Shown here: piece after piece, positions 23,368-32,661 of the stretch
How positions within the stretch are numbered: the stretch's first letter is position 1
How the letters are laid out: every line of letters begins with the position of its first letter
Source: Candidatus Fermentibacteraceae bacterium
Lineage (GTDB): Bacteria > Fermentibacterota > Fermentibacteria > Fermentibacterales > JCC-6
Direction of reading: 5' to 3'
DNA length: 64,000 nt
NCBI GenBank assembly: GCA_027067855.1
Contig: JAMOUX010000026.1
Coordinates: 80,473 to 144,472 of the forward strand
Made by a program: the position numbers and the translations under genes
The notes under the pieces: model-generated
Told to the model about the DNA's origin: nothing
Database searches by the model: none
Seen by the model: only the letters and a program-made list of their open reading frames with translations

Positions 23368-25806
23368 TTATTGCAACACCACCGCCTTGACCGTCCGGGA
23401 TTCGTCCCCGGATAAGATGGTGACGAAGTAGAGCCCCGGCACCACCGGTTTCCCCGATCTGCTCATACCGTCCCACCAGGTCGTGTGACTTCCCCCCGGT
23501 AACTCTCCCAGGTCCGATTCTCCGACCAGCCTTCCGAAGACGTCGTATATCCTTACGGTAACGGAACAGCGGTTTCCGATCGAGAAGGGCAGGTTGAATC
23601 CCCGGGTGGAAGGGTTGGGGAAAGGTGGACGGACCACCAGACCTGGCCCCGGGGACCCGCCGTCTTCCACTCCTTCGTGAGGAACGGCATATATCTCGAC
23701 ATCGTCGATGTTCCATCCGCAATAGGTCCATCCTCCGTCGGTGGCTCCCATGGTCCACCTGATGATGATTCGTGGTTCGTCATCGGCTTCTTTGGAGATA
23801 TCGAAGGTTTGTCGTACCCATTCGCCGTCTTCAACGTAATCCTCGTTGGCCCACACGTCGATCCAGTTTTTACCGTCGGTGCTTATCCGGACATATGCGT
23901 GGTCGTACTCCGGGGACTCCACCCCCAGCCACCTCCAGAACACGAGGTGCGAATCGTACATTCCCTCGAACGACAGGGGTTCCGTGGTAAGATGGGTTTC
24001 CGGAAGGTTGTTGGGGTAATCGCCGGAGAGATTGTAACCATAAACGTTCGTGCCCGTGTGGCCGGAGGAAGGGTCCGGGTACCCTTGCTGTCCTCCCCCG
24101 CCCTGTGGTATTCCGAATTCCCACTTCCCTTCCGTCGTCCACCCCGGGTCGGTTGAGAAGTCCCATGAATACAACAGGGTGGGATCGCCCACCACGAGCA
24201 CCACGTCCCTGTAGGTGTCACCCTGGTGAGTGGTGAGGTTCTTGAAATTCACCCGTTCGGTGTAGGCTCCATGCGGGAGGGAAGCCGCGGATTCTCCTAT
24301 GGATAGCGTAATCGAGACGGGCTCATAGGGAAACAGGTAGCCGGAGGTATCGGAAATCTCCAGCCAGTCGGCGCCGCCCTCGGTGGAGACGAGATATTCA
24401 ATGGTTCCGTTTCCATGGTTGGTCATGGTGTAATCCATGGACGACGGTTCGAAAGGACCTCCCTCGTCACCCCCGGAAGTAAAACCGGCGTCGGGATCCA
24501 GTTCCAGTCCCACTTGGTTCGCAAGAGCCTTGATGCAGAAATTTGCAGTGGTGTCTACCTCCTGGAGGTCGACCCAATCGTAACCTTCCCTGAAGAAACT
24601 TTCGCCCGGATCCGCCCTGGACTCGACTATCACCCTGTAGTCCGCGCCCAGGAGTACCGGAACATCGGATGTGCAGTCGTATGGTTGTCCGCCGCCGGAA
24701 AGGTACAGGTACACGTAGAAATCATCGCCTTCTTCCAGGATGAAAGGAGAAGAAAAGTCCACCGTGTGGAAGCCCGCATGGTCCGTCGTGCCGGATGCCC
24801 GTGCCAGTATGCCGGATAGTTCTCCCTCGGTGAAATCATCATACACGACGATATTGTAGGAAATCCCGGGAAGCGCCGAATAGAAACTTGCCGCCTCGAT
24901 CATCTGGTCCCCGACGCATATGAAGGCGTTGAATGCCTCGGTGGCGGAGGAGAGAGTATCCCTCCATCCGTGGTAGTCATGATAATAAACCTTTGAATAC
25001 CGCATGTACTCGACAGCGATGTGGGACACGGCCCCCATGGTCGGATTCCTGCAGGCATGCTTATCGTAGTACGAGATCCAAAAATACCCGTCGTTTCCCC
25101 AACCGGATCCCCAGCTGTTTTTGACGAGCCATGCCCCGGGTTTCGGCGCCTGGGTTTCCCGCCCGTCGTCCCAGCCCACGATAGCGACGGCGTGGTTGGG
25201 ATCCATGGAACTGGAGGGAGGCTGGTAGTGTTCGTACTCGTTATTGATGAAGGTGCTGTTGTAGCACATGCACGTTCCCATGACCCCGTGGTCCATGATA
25301 GCCTGTTTTATGACCTCTATATTTTCCAGCCCGGTTCCGATGTCGTACCATGCGATTTCACGGGGATAATAGTAGTGGTAGGAATCCGTCGTTCTTGCGG
25401 GAGGGTTTTCGAAAGATTGACCGTCGCTGTCCCTGACGGCACCCTCCCCCCTGGTAAGATATGCCGCTCCTACCAGGTAGTCTCCCCCCTGGTGAACCGC
25501 CAGGCCGCTGCCGGTGGGGGGAGTGAGATCGTCGTTGTTGTGATTATTGAACCCGTTCCACCAGTCCAGGTGGTACTCGGCCAGGTTGGGTTCGCCCGTT
25601 TCCCGGGCTTCCTCCCAGGCACCGTTCATGAGAAGATTTCCCTCCATCGAAGCCATTATGGCATGGGTCCAGCAGGTGCCTCCCTGCTGTCTCTTGACGG
25701 ACGTCACGTAATTTTCTCCCTCCACGTCCCGAAGATCGAAGACCGGGGGTAATTTCGTACCGAACCATGTGACGAGCGTGATCACGGACAACGACAGCGG
25801 AATCAT
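23368..25806 (-). CDS. Secreted C1A (papain-family) peptidase with adhesive domains and C-terminal sorting domain
   Basis: 812 aa. Signal peptide (about 1-17), then a papain-like domain to about 280 with catalytic Cys in QGGTCWTHA, His in NHAVAIVGWDDG and Asn in WLVKNSWGSGWGNDGYF. Next come a CBM/lectin-like beta region, a BACON-like stretch and a jelly-roll/MAM-like domain (from about 560: SWDFSTDPGW). It ends in a FlgD-Ig-like/type-9 sorting module (IYDVFGRLV, GLYFVTILS), common on surface proteins of FCB bacteria. ATG at 25806 has GGAGG six bases upstream. Convergent with the phosphomannomutase gene, gap 8 bp. Confidence 0.88.
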   Translation of the reverse strand: MIPLSLSVITLVTWFGTKLPPVFDLRDVEGENYVTSVKRQQGGTCWTHAIMASMEGNLLMNGAWEEARETGEPNLAEYHLDWWNGFNNHNNDDLTPPTGSGLAVHQGGDYLVGAAYLTRGEGAVRDSDGQSFENPPARTTDSYHYYYPREIAWYDIGTGLENIEVIKQAIMDHGVMGTCMCYNSTFINNEYEHYQPPSSSMDPNHAVAIVGWDDGRETQAPKPGAWLVKNSWGSGWGNDGYFWISYYDKHACRNPTMGAVSHIAVEYMRYSKVYYHDYHGWRDTLSSATEAFNAFICVGDQMIEAASFYSALPGISYNIVVYDDFTEGELSGILARASGTTDHAGFHTVDFSSPFILEEGDDFYVYLYLSGGGQPYDCTSDVPVLLGADYRVIVESRADPGESFFREGYDWVDLQEVDTTANFCIKALANQVGLELDPDAGFTSGGDEGGPFEPSSMDYTMTNHGNGTIEYLVSTEGGADWLEISDTSGYLFPYEPVSITLSIGESAASLPHGAYTERVNFKNLTTHQGDTYRDVVLVVGDPTLLYSWDFSTDPGWTTEGKWEFGIPQGGGGQQGYPDPSSGHTGTNVYGYNLSGDYPNNLPETHLTTEPLSFEGMYDSHLVFWRWLGVESPEYDHAYVRISTDGKNWIDVWANEDYVEDGEWVRQTFDISKEADDEPRIIIRWTMGATDGGWTYCGWNIDDVEIYAVPHEGVEDGGSPGPGLVVRPPFPNPSTRGFNLPFSIGNRCSVTVRIYDVFGRLVGESDLGELPGGSHTTWWDGMSRSGKPVVPGLYFVTILSGDESRTVKAVVLQ

Positions 25807-25954
25807 GACAGCCTCCATGAATATTTGCGGACAGGATCCTCCCGGTAATGAAAAATTGCGACCGGGTACGTACGGGTCAATGACGGAGATGGACGATGAG
25901 GTAATATTAGAAAGTCAAGCCGCGAATCCGCAGAAAGAAGAAAGGAGCATTCCC

Positions 25955-27319
25955 ATGCTGGGCAGGCTCGAATCCATGATTCGGGAAGTCGACGCCGATT
26001 TCGTCGACATAAGGTACGAGATCAAGACCGAAACGGTGGTTTCTTTCGTGGGCCGGGAAATTAAGAGCGTAGGTTCCAACACGACGGACGGTTTCGTTGT
26101 GCGGGTGCTGAGAGAAGGAGGGTTTTCCTCCGCCACGGTTACCAGGGAGGAGGATGTTCCCGCGTCCATCCGTCTTGCGTTGGAAGGAGCGGACACCATC
26201 AGGAAGACCGGAGGGAAAAGGGTTACCCTGGCTGATGTCCCCGTGGTGGAAGACGTGGTGAAACCTCCGCTGGACATCGATCCCCGGGAAGTGGAAATAG
26301 ACGAGAAGATAAGGCTGACGGAGAAATACAACGAAATCATGCTGGATCGGCCGGAAACGGTTACCACCAGGCTCACCTACAGGGAGGTGGCGAGGGACAA
26401 GCACTACGTGAATTCCCAGGGGACCGCCGTATCGGAGGTGCTGGTCACCACCAACATACTGGGCGAGGTGATAGCCGGGAAAGACGGCGTATCGCAGAAC
26501 GTGAGAGTCGCCATCGGCGGGGCGGACGGATTCCGCAAACTGTTGGACCGGGAAGAACTGTTTCATGAAAGGAGCGGAATCGCGGCCGGCCTTCTGGATG
26601 CGAGATCCGTCAAGGGCGGAACGTACGACGTGGTTCTGAATCCCGGCCTTGCCGGGGTTTTCACCCATGAGGCCTTCGGGCATTTCAGCGAGGCGGACAT
26701 CATAGAGGACAATCCCGGTCTCAGGAACAAAATGGTCCTGGGAGCGGAACTGGGGTCCCGGGAGGTGACCATAGTGGCCGATTCCACCCTGCCCGGGCAG
26801 GTGGGCTACTACAAGTACGACGACGAGGGTGTGCTAGTGAAACCGGTGACCTTGATGAACGAAGGCGTGCTGACGGGAAGGTTGCATTCCAGGGCGACCG
26901 CGGCGGGCTTCGGGGAACCTCCCACCGGACATGCGGTGGCGGAGGACATGAGGTTCGAACCCATAGTCAGGATGGGTACGATCTTTATCAAACCCGGTGG
27001 ACACACTCTTGAAGAACTCCTCCGGAAACTGGGAGACGGTCTGTACCTCCTGGATGGCAAAGGGGGACAAACCAGCGGGGAAAATTTCACGTTCGGCGCT
27101 CAATACGGGTTCATCGTTGAAGGGGGCAAGGTGGGTCCGATGATCCGGGATGTGAACATAATGGGCAACCTCTTCACCACGTTGAAAAGTATAGAGGCCG
27201 TAGGTAACGAAATGGTGTTGTCGGAATCCGGGGGGTGCGGGAAGGGTCAGATTAACATAAAATCGGCGCTTGGAGGACCCAGTGTACTCATCCGGGAAAT
27301 GGTGGTGGGAGGTGCCTGA
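25955..27319 (+). CDS. tldD: TldD-type metalloprotease subunit
   Basis: 454 aa. TldD carries the metal site of the TldD-TldE heterodimeric protease that degrades unfolded peptides and processes modified peptide precursors. The HEXXXH motif is visible in HEAFGHFSEAD. Upstream frame extends 62 codons, but the domain begins at MLGRLESMI and AAAGGAG lies 8 bases before this ATG. A TAATAT box near 25903 may be its -10. tldE starts one base after the stop. Confidence 0.9.
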   Translation: MLGRLESMIREVDADFVDIRYEIKTETVVSFVGREIKSVGSNTTDGFVVRVLREGGFSSATVTREEDVPASIRLALEGADTIRKTGGKRVTLADVPVVEDVVKPPLDIDPREVEIDEKIRLTEKYNEIMLDRPETVTTRLTYREVARDKHYVNSQGTAVSEVLVTTNILGEVIAGKDGVSQNVRVAIGGADGFRKLLDREELFHERSGIAAGLLDARSVKGGTYDVVLNPGLAGVFTHEAFGHFSEADIIEDNPGLRNKMVLGAELGSREVTIVADSTLPGQVGYYKYDDEGVLVKPVTLMNEGVLTGRLHSRATAAGFGEPPTGHAVAEDMRFEPIVRMGTIFIKPGGHTLEELLRKLGDGLYLLDGKGGQTSGENFTFGAQYGFIVEGGKVGPMIRDVNIMGNLFTTLKSIEAVGNEMVLSESGGCGKGQINIKSALGGPSVLIREMVVGGA

Positions 27320-27320
27320 G

Positions 27321-28649
27321 ATGACGGATAAGACGGGAATGAGAAAACTTCTGGATCTGGCCGCCGATAAATCCGACCAGGCCGAGGTATTCCATTACAG
27401 GAGCGATTACGGCTCCCTCTCCGTGAGGAACGGCAGGGTGACGGATATGTCCGCCGGCATACAAACCGGGTATGCTCTCAGGATCATAAAGAACGGGAAA
27501 CTGGGTACGGCATACACGAAGAATCTTCTGGATCCCCGGAAAGTGGCGGAGAACGCCGGGATCTCCATGAAAGGACACGTGGAAGCCGGTTTTTCATTTC
27601 CCTCTCCCTGCGATCTTCCCCCTCCGCCTTCCATGGATGGAACGGTGGCGTCCATGGGATTCGATGACCTGTATTCGTATTCCGACAAGGCGTACGAGTA
27701 TCTGTCCGACAGGGTCGAGGGCCAGGTGGACATTGCTGCGGAGAGAAGCGTGACCGATGTAAGCATAATGAACAGCAACGGCCTGGACGTGACTCGCCAT
27801 TCTCCGGTCATGTATCTGTTCGCGTCGGTGCTTTTTCCGAACACCGAAACGGCGGTGAGAAAGATTTACCGTTCTTCTTCGGCATCGGAGTTTCCCGGCG
27901 AAGACCTCGAAGAAATGGCGGAACTATACCGCGCGGGACTGCCGGAGGTCGAGGTGCACGGCGGCAGGATGCAAGTGATGTTCACCCAGGATACCATGTT
28001 CACGCTTTTGTGGAGACTTTCGGCCGGTGCTTCCGGCATGGCGTTCCACAGCGGTATTTCACCGTTGCTGAAGAAGAGGGGGAAGAAGGTATTGTCGGAA
28101 AAGTTCACCCTCTACGACGACCCCACGGATACTTCCCGGCCGGAAGCGAGCTTCTTCGACGACGAGGGAGTGAAGACCCGGAAACACGTCGTGTTCCGGA
28201 ACGGTATTTTCGAGAACCTGATTCTCAACCTGGACTATGCCGCCAGGCTGGGAGAGGAGCCTACCGGTAACGGTTACCGCGAAAGCATGTGGGGCGGGGA
28301 GACCGTGGCGATACAGCCGGCACCCCTGCTCAAAACCCCGGGAATCGCTCCCGGGAAAGCTTCCTTTCGCGACATGGTTTCCGGGATGGACAGGGGGGTC
28401 ATCGTCATGGGGGTGCTCGGAGCCCACTCCGGGAACATAAACAACGGGGACTTCTCCGTGGGGCTTAATCCCGGGTATTACGTGGAAAACGGGAAGATAA
28501 AGGGAAGAATCAAGGACGGGATGGTGGCTGGAAACGTCTACGAAGTCCTTCGTAACGTGGTCGCAGTGGAAGATGAGCTCCATGATTCTCTTACGGGAGG
28601 GCGTTTTCCCGCTATTCTCCTGGAAGACGTCAGCGTTTCCGCCAGATAA
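27321..28649 (+). CDS. tldE: TldE/PmbA-type protease subunit
   Basis: 442 aa, partner of TldD; same fold but lacking the HEXXXH metal site, as expected. Characteristic stretches: QAEVFHYRSDYGSLSVRNGR near the N-terminus, and near the end RGVIVMGVLGAHSGNINNGDFSVG. ATG at 27321 with GGGAGGTGCC just upstream, one base after the tldD stop. No RiPP precursor gene is recognisable near this pair. Confidence 0.9.
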   Translation: MTDKTGMRKLLDLAADKSDQAEVFHYRSDYGSLSVRNGRVTDMSAGIQTGYALRIIKNGKLGTAYTKNLLDPRKVAENAGISMKGHVEAGFSFPSPCDLPPPPSMDGTVASMGFDDLYSYSDKAYEYLSDRVEGQVDIAAERSVTDVSIMNSNGLDVTRHSPVMYLFASVLFPNTETAVRKIYRSSSASEFPGEDLEEMAELYRAGLPEVEVHGGRMQVMFTQDTMFTLLWRLSAGASGMAFHSGISPLLKKRGKKVLSEKFTLYDDPTDTSRPEASFFDDEGVKTRKHVVFRNGIFENLILNLDYAARLGEEPTGNGYRESMWGGETVAIQPAPLLKTPGIAPGKASFRDMVSGMDRGVIVMGVLGAHSGNINNGDFSVGLNPGYYVENGKIKGRIKDGMVAGNVYEVLRNVVAVEDELHDSLTGGRFPAILLEDVSVSAR

Positions 28650-28756
28650 TGCGTCATTATGGCGCACGGTTTCCCGTCATCGGAATATTTTCCACGGGAA
28701 CGACCCGGTGTCGCGGATATTCAGGCGATGATCTTCGCGAAAGGGGGAGCCATATC

Positions 28757-28773
28757 CTGGCAAGACTTTTGCT
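28757..28773 (+). promoter_or_regulatory. Sigma-54-type promoter before hsp20
   Basis: CTGGCAAGACTTTTGCT matches the -24/-12 consensus TGGCAC-N5-TTGC with only one mismatch in the core; the GG and GC are spaced exactly one helical turn apart. Predicted start near 28785, about 40 bp before the hsp20 start. An enhancer-binding activator site was not identified. Confidence 0.6.
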
Positions 28774-28810
28774 TCTCTTCTACGTGGAAAGTCACGGAAA
28801 ACGTAAAAGG

Positions 28811-28846
28811 AAGGAGGTATCGAAGATGAAGGAGGTATCCAAGATG
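28811..28846 (+). repeat. Tandem duplication of a ribosome site plus start codon
   Basis: Two adjacent 18-bp units (28811-28828, 28829-28846) differ at one base. Each is AAGGAGGTATC(G/C)AAG followed by ATG, so each is a complete translation start in the same frame. The second unit encodes residues 1-6 of the longer protein form. Confidence 0.85.
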
Positions 28847-29275
28847 AGGGATGATGAAAGCAGACTCACCAGGAGAAGTCTTCTTTCTCCCATGGAACTC
28901 GTGTTCAGGAACATCGCTCCCGAGTTCGATGTTTTCAACTTCCAGAGGGAATGGGTTCCCGATGTGGACATAATGGAAGACGCCGAGTCCATCATCGTCA
29001 GGACCGAGCTTCCCGGGATGAAGAAGGAAGATATCGAAGTGGACGTGGCCAATGGTGTTCTCACCATCAAGGGCGAGAAGAAGGAAGAGCAGGAAGAGGA
29101 TAAAAAGACCTGGCACCGCAGGGAGGTCAGGTACGGATGTTTCGCAAGGTCCTTCACCCTTCCCGCCGACGTCAAGAGCGACGAGGCGAAGGCCACTTAC
29201 GAGAACGGTGTTCTGACCATCGTGCTTCCCAAGGAGGAGAAGGCCCTTCACAGGAAGATCGAGATCAAGGGATAA
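28826..29275 (+). CDS. hsp20: Hsp20/alpha-crystallin small heat-shock chaperone
   Basis: 149 aa (or 143 from the second start at 28844). The alpha-crystallin domain runs from about 45: VPDVDIMEDAESIIVRTELPGM, then GVLTIKGEKKEE, and ends with the A-x-x-x-NGVLTI-x-LPK signature (ENGVLTIVLPKEE) and C-terminal IEIKG tail. ATP-independent holdase of unfolded proteins. Preceded by a sigma-54-like promoter and a duplicated start, followed by a strong terminator, so monocistronic. Confidence 0.95.
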   Translation: MKEVSKMRDDESRLTRRSLLSPMELVFRNIAPEFDVFNFQREWVPDVDIMEDAESIIVRTELPGMKKEDIEVDVANGVLTIKGEKKEEQEEDKKTWHRREVRYGCFARSFTLPADVKSDEAKATYENGVLTIVLPKEEKALHRKIEIKG

Positions 29276-29296
29276 GACGGTATCCCCTTCAGGCGG

Positions 29297-29321
29297 AGGC
29301 GGGCTTCGGCCCGCCTTTTTT
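29297..29321 (+). terminator. Intrinsic terminator after hsp20
   Basis: An 8-bp perfect stem AGGCGGGC/GCCCGCCT around a TTCG tetraloop, then seven T. Begins 21 bp after the stop. Confidence 0.95.
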
Positions 29322-29347
29322 TACGGCGGCCGGAAGCGGAATCTCAG

Positions 29348-29358
29348 GTAGTATATTC
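29348..29358 (+). promoter_or_regulatory. Putative -10 of the pepP operon
   Basis: GTAGTATATTC, with TATATT at 29352-29357, 42 bp before the pepP start; the same 11 bases precede secDF. No good -35 is visible. Confidence 0.35.
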
Positions 29359-29398
29359 TCGTGAGAGACGGCGACCGCGAACCTGAGTGGAGGTCAAG

Positions 29399-30649
29399 AT
29401 GTTCAACCGTTCCGTTTATGCCGGAAGAAGGAAGAGACTGCTGGAGAAGATGCCCGGGCAGTTCGCCCTGGTAATACCGCCGGCGACGCCCAAACCCTCC
29501 AGCGCGGATGCGGAATTTCCCTACGTCCCCAACAAGAACCTGGTTTATCTCACCGGTATCGACCAGCAGGGAACCTGGCTGGTGATCCATCGGAAAAAGG
29601 GAGGGGATATAAGGGAAGATCTTTTCATAGCACCTTACGACGAGGTCCGGGAGAAATGGATCGGTTCCGTCCTCACTGTGGAAGAGGCCGGCGGGATCAG
29701 CGGAGTTGAAAACGTCTCCTTCAACACGGCCGTAGAGGAATGGATAGACAGGTTGTTGAACAAATGGGGTATCACCGAGGTCCGGGTGGATTATCCGGTC
29801 GGGGGACTGACGGGACATCGCGGTGGAAGACAGGGTTTCGTAGAGAGGCTTCTCGCCGCCTATCCGCACCTGGCATTCAAAAGACTCTCTCCGGAGATTT
29901 TCAGGTTGAGAATGGTGAAGGAACCGGGAGAGCTGGAGAAGATGAGGCGGGCGATAGACATCACCGCCCGGGGGTTCTCGCGGGCATTGAGAAGACTGCG
30001 GCCCGGAATGAGAGAGTACGAATTCGAAGCGGAGATGCTCTATGAATTCATGCTTAAGGGGGAGAAGACACCGGCCTTCCCCCCGATAGTCGCCGGCGGA
30101 GAACGGGCCACCTGCCTGCACTATTCGAAAAACGACGAGATATTGGAAGAGGGTACCCTCCTCCTGGTGGATTTCGGTGCCAGTACGGAATTCTATAACG
30201 CGGACGTGAGCAGGACGGTGCCGGTGAACGGCGGGTACACCCCGAGGCAGCGTGAACTGGTGGAGATGGTGCTGGAAGTGCAGGAAGAGGCGATAAGACT
30301 GTTGCGCCCGGGGAAACTCTATTCCCGGTGGAACGCGGAAGTGAAGGAATTTTACGCATCCATGCTGCTGGAGCGGAAGTTTACGGATTCCCCGGAGGAG
30401 ATCGGAAAGTACTATTATCACAACATCGGCCATCACATAGGCCTCGATACCCATGACGAGAACGTTTCCGGGGAGGAACTCCGTCCCGGAATGGTTTTGA
30501 CGGTGGAGCCCGGGTTCTACTCCCGCGAGGAGGGTGTGGGCATTCGAATAGAGGACGACGTGCTTATCGGGGAGAACGGCAATGAAATTCTTACCGCTGG
30601 AATTCCCCGTACTCCCGATGAGATAGAAGATGTGATGAGGGGAAAATGA
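29399..30649 (+). CDS. pepP: M24 family Xaa-Pro aminopeptidase (PepP-like)
   Basis: 416 aa. N-terminal creatinase-like domain to about 160 (FPYVPNKNLVYLTGIDQQG), then the pita-bread catalytic domain. Metal ligands: Asp in LLVDFGAS and NADVSRTVPV, His in HNIGHHIGLDTHD, Glu in TVEPGFY and RIEDDVLI. Dinuclear metal enzyme removing an N-terminal residue before proline. ATG at 29399 directly after GGAGGTCAAG. Overlaps tadA by ATGA. Confidence 0.92.
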   Translation: MFNRSVYAGRRKRLLEKMPGQFALVIPPATPKPSSADAEFPYVPNKNLVYLTGIDQQGTWLVIHRKKGGDIREDLFIAPYDEVREKWIGSVLTVEEAGGISGVENVSFNTAVEEWIDRLLNKWGITEVRVDYPVGGLTGHRGGRQGFVERLLAAYPHLAFKRLSPEIFRLRMVKEPGELEKMRRAIDITARGFSRALRRLRPGMREYEFEAEMLYEFMLKGEKTPAFPPIVAGGERATCLHYSKNDEILEEGTLLLVDFGASTEFYNADVSRTVPVNGGYTPRQRELVEMVLEVQEEAIRLLRPGKLYSRWNAEVKEFYASMLLERKFTDSPEEIGKYYYHNIGHHIGLDTHDENVSGEELRPGMVLTVEPGFYSREEGVGIRIEDDVLIGENGNEILTAGIPRTPDEIEDVMRGK

Positions 30650-31167
30650 ATTTCCGGGAGCCGGGCGTAGTCGACGGGTATTGGATGGAAAAGGCCATGG
30701 AAAAAGCCAGGGAAGCTTTCCGGGTGGGAGAGGTTCCCGTGGGAGCCGTATTGGTGGACTCCTCGGGCAGGTTCTTCGCCGACAGGAACAGGACTTCCGA
30801 GACCGGCCTGGCCACGGCTCACGCCGAGCACCTGGTCATAACCGCCGCGTCCGGAGACAGGAAAGACTGGAGACTCGCGAACTGTACTCTGTACACCACC
30901 CTGGAACCATGCTTGATGTGTGCCGGCCTTGTAGTGCTGTCGAGAGTTTCCCGGGTGGTCTTCGGCGCTCCGGACCTCAGGTTCGGAGCATTCGGTTCCG
31001 TAACGAACGTTCTGGAGATGCCCAATCTCAATCACTATCCGCAGGTGACGGGAGGATGCCGCGAAGAGGAAAGCGCCCGCATCATGAGGGAGTTCTTCAG
31101 GCGGGGACGGGCCGCTGCCGGTATCCGTCGGTCCCCGGGATCACTTTCCGAGGAAGAGGGAACTTAG
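30646..31167 (+). CDS. tadA: TadA-like tRNA adenosine deaminase
   Basis: 173 aa, cytidine/deoxycytidylate deaminase superfamily. Zinc site: HAEH (about 58-61) with catalytic Glu and PCLMCAG (about 82-88); VGEVPVGAVLVD near the N-terminus and the tail GGCREEESARIMREFFRRGR are typical TadA. It would convert A34 to inosine in tRNA-Arg(ACG), which is encoded at 12370. Its 3' end overlaps the convergent prs gene by 27 bp. Confidence 0.88.
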   Translation: MNFREPGVVDGYWMEKAMEKAREAFRVGEVPVGAVLVDSSGRFFADRNRTSETGLATAHAEHLVITAASGDRKDWRLANCTLYTTLEPCLMCAGLVVLSRVSRVVFGAPDLRFGAFGSVTNVLEMPNLNHYPQVTGGCREEESARIMREFFRRGRAAAGIRRSPGSLSEEEGT

Positions 31168-32181
31168 ACTCTTACCCTCGTGAATCCTCTTGATCGCTTC
31201 CGCGAAGATCCTGGCCACGGACAGGGTCTCGATCTTCTTCGGAAGCCCGCCTACCACCTTCTCGGCCTCCTCGGTATTGAACTCGACGGTGTCGGTGACG
31301 TACAGCTTGGTCAGGACACTCTCCTCTATCATCCTGACGGCGTCGCCGGAGAGAATGCCATGGGTGACGAAGGCGTAGATATCCTCGGCTCCCCGTTCCT
31401 TCGCTATCCCGGCGCATTGTACCAGGCTTTTACCCGACAACGTCTCGTCGTCGTTCATTATGACGGTGCGTCCCGAAAGATCGTCCACTCCCTCCACGGA
31501 CCTCACGTGCGGAGTTTCGCTGTCGTCCACCCTGATCTTCTTCACGTATCCCGTTTCGATGTCCGGAGACATGCCCTTTTTCCGCATGAACCTGCCCACG
31601 TGCATGGCCAGGAAGTCGTTGTTGAGAATACTGCCTGAATCGGGGGCGATGAAGGCCAGTTTCTCCTTTCCCAGGGAGACTATGGTGTCGAGAAAGACCT
31701 CGTCGGCGTGAAGCTGGTCCACGGGGATATTGCTGAAGCCCTGGCTCTGGGGGCAGTGGAGAGTCATGGTGAGTACCCGGTCGGCCCTGACCGCTTCCAG
31801 CATGTCGAACATCATCTTGGCTGCGATGGCTATCCTCGGTTTGTCTTTCTTATCGCTCCTGGCGTAAGGGAAATAAGGTGTCACAGCCGTTATGCGTCCC
31901 GCGCTGTCCTTGATGGCATATATCATCTGGAGCAGTTCGAGGATGTCACCCGAGACGGTTCCGTAGGCCAGGTCCCGGTCCTGGAGTATCGATCTCTCCC
32001 CGGATTGGATCACGAAGACGTCTTTCTCCCTCACGGTATCACCCACGAAGTTGACCATAAGATTACCGTTCGAGAATCTGATGAACTCGACCGGTTCGGG
32101 TTCTATCCCGAGTATTTCACATATGCGCAGTCCCAGGGGCTGGCTCGCACGTCCGCAACAAATGGCTATCTTGCCGAACAT
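31141..32181 (-). CDS. prs: Ribose-phosphate pyrophosphokinase family protein
   Basis: 346 aa. Makes PRPP from ribose-5-phosphate and ATP. Seen: RFSNGNLMVNFVGD near the N-terminus, RSDKKDKPR (ATP loop) around 107, the flag MTLHCPQSQGFSNIPVDQL around 137, and the PRPP loop VIMNDDETLSGKSL around 235. The PRPP loop has NDDETLSG where most enzymes have VDDMIDTGGT, so this is a divergent class. Two ATGs are adjacent; the second (32181) is 5 bases from GGAGG and is preferred. Same strand and 21 bp behind the exported YbjN-like gene. Confidence 0.85.
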   Translation of the reverse strand: MFGKIAICCGRASQPLGLRICEILGIEPEPVEFIRFSNGNLMVNFVGDTVREKDVFVIQSGERSILQDRDLAYGTVSGDILELLQMIYAIKDSAGRITAVTPYFPYARSDKKDKPRIAIAAKMMFDMLEAVRADRVLTMTLHCPQSQGFSNIPVDQLHADEVFLDTIVSLGKEKLAFIAPDSGSILNNDFLAMHVGRFMRKKGMSPDIETGYVKKIRVDDSETPHVRSVEGVDDLSGRTVIMNDDETLSGKSLVQCAGIAKERGAEDIYAFVTHGILSGDAVRMIEESVLTKLYVTDTVEFNTEEAEKVVGGLPKKIETLSVARIFAEAIKRIHEGKSLSSLFLGK

Positions 32182-32202
32182 CATGACCTCCGTTGTCGGA
32201 TG

Positions 32203-32661
32203 TCAAAGGGAAGCAAGTGTTTCCCAATTTTCGTCCACGGTTCCCAACAGGATCTTGATCATAATAGAAAAAGCCTCGAAACCCAGGCCGTTTTCCGTAG
32301 AGAAAGTGTACATGGCGGAAACCTCGCCGGTTTCCGGATCGGCGGTGAATTTCACCCAGGTGTTATCCCAGTTGAGCTGGGCCAGTGTTTCCAGCGCGGT
32401 GGTGCGTTCCGGCCCCGATTCGGGAATCACACCGGGAGTCAGGGCGACCAGGAGGACTCCTTCCATCTCCGGGTCCGCGAGGATGTACATGTAGGGTACC
32501 GTGGTATCGCCCTGCACGGCCATGAGGACGAACTCGTTCCCGTCCCTGTCGTAGACCATGTCTTCCCCTATCATGTCCAGGTATTCCGCGATCGTGTCCC
32601 CGGAAATTTCGGCTGCGGAAATCCCGGAAATAACGGAGAGAATAATGATCACTTTTTTCAA
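32203..32661 (-). CDS. Secreted YbjN-like domain protein
   Basis: 152 aa. The start is TTG at 32661: it is six bases after GGAGG and begins a perfect signal peptide (MKKVIIILSVISGISA). The mature part resembles the YbjN/type III secretion chaperone-like fold: DGNEFVLMAV strands, TTALETLAQLNWDNTWVKFTADP, and a final helix FSIMIKILLGTVDENWETL. Such domains bind protein partners; an exported one is less common. TATAAT on minus at 32703-32708 may be its -10. prs follows at 21 bp. Confidence 0.6.
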   Translation of the reverse strand: MKKVIIILSVISGISAAEISGDTIAEYLDMIGEDMVYDRDGNEFVLMAVQGDTTVPYMYILADPEMEGVLLVALTPGVIPESGPERTTALETLAQLNWDNTWVKFTADPETGEVSAMYTFSTENGLGFEAFSIMIKILLGTVDENWETLASL

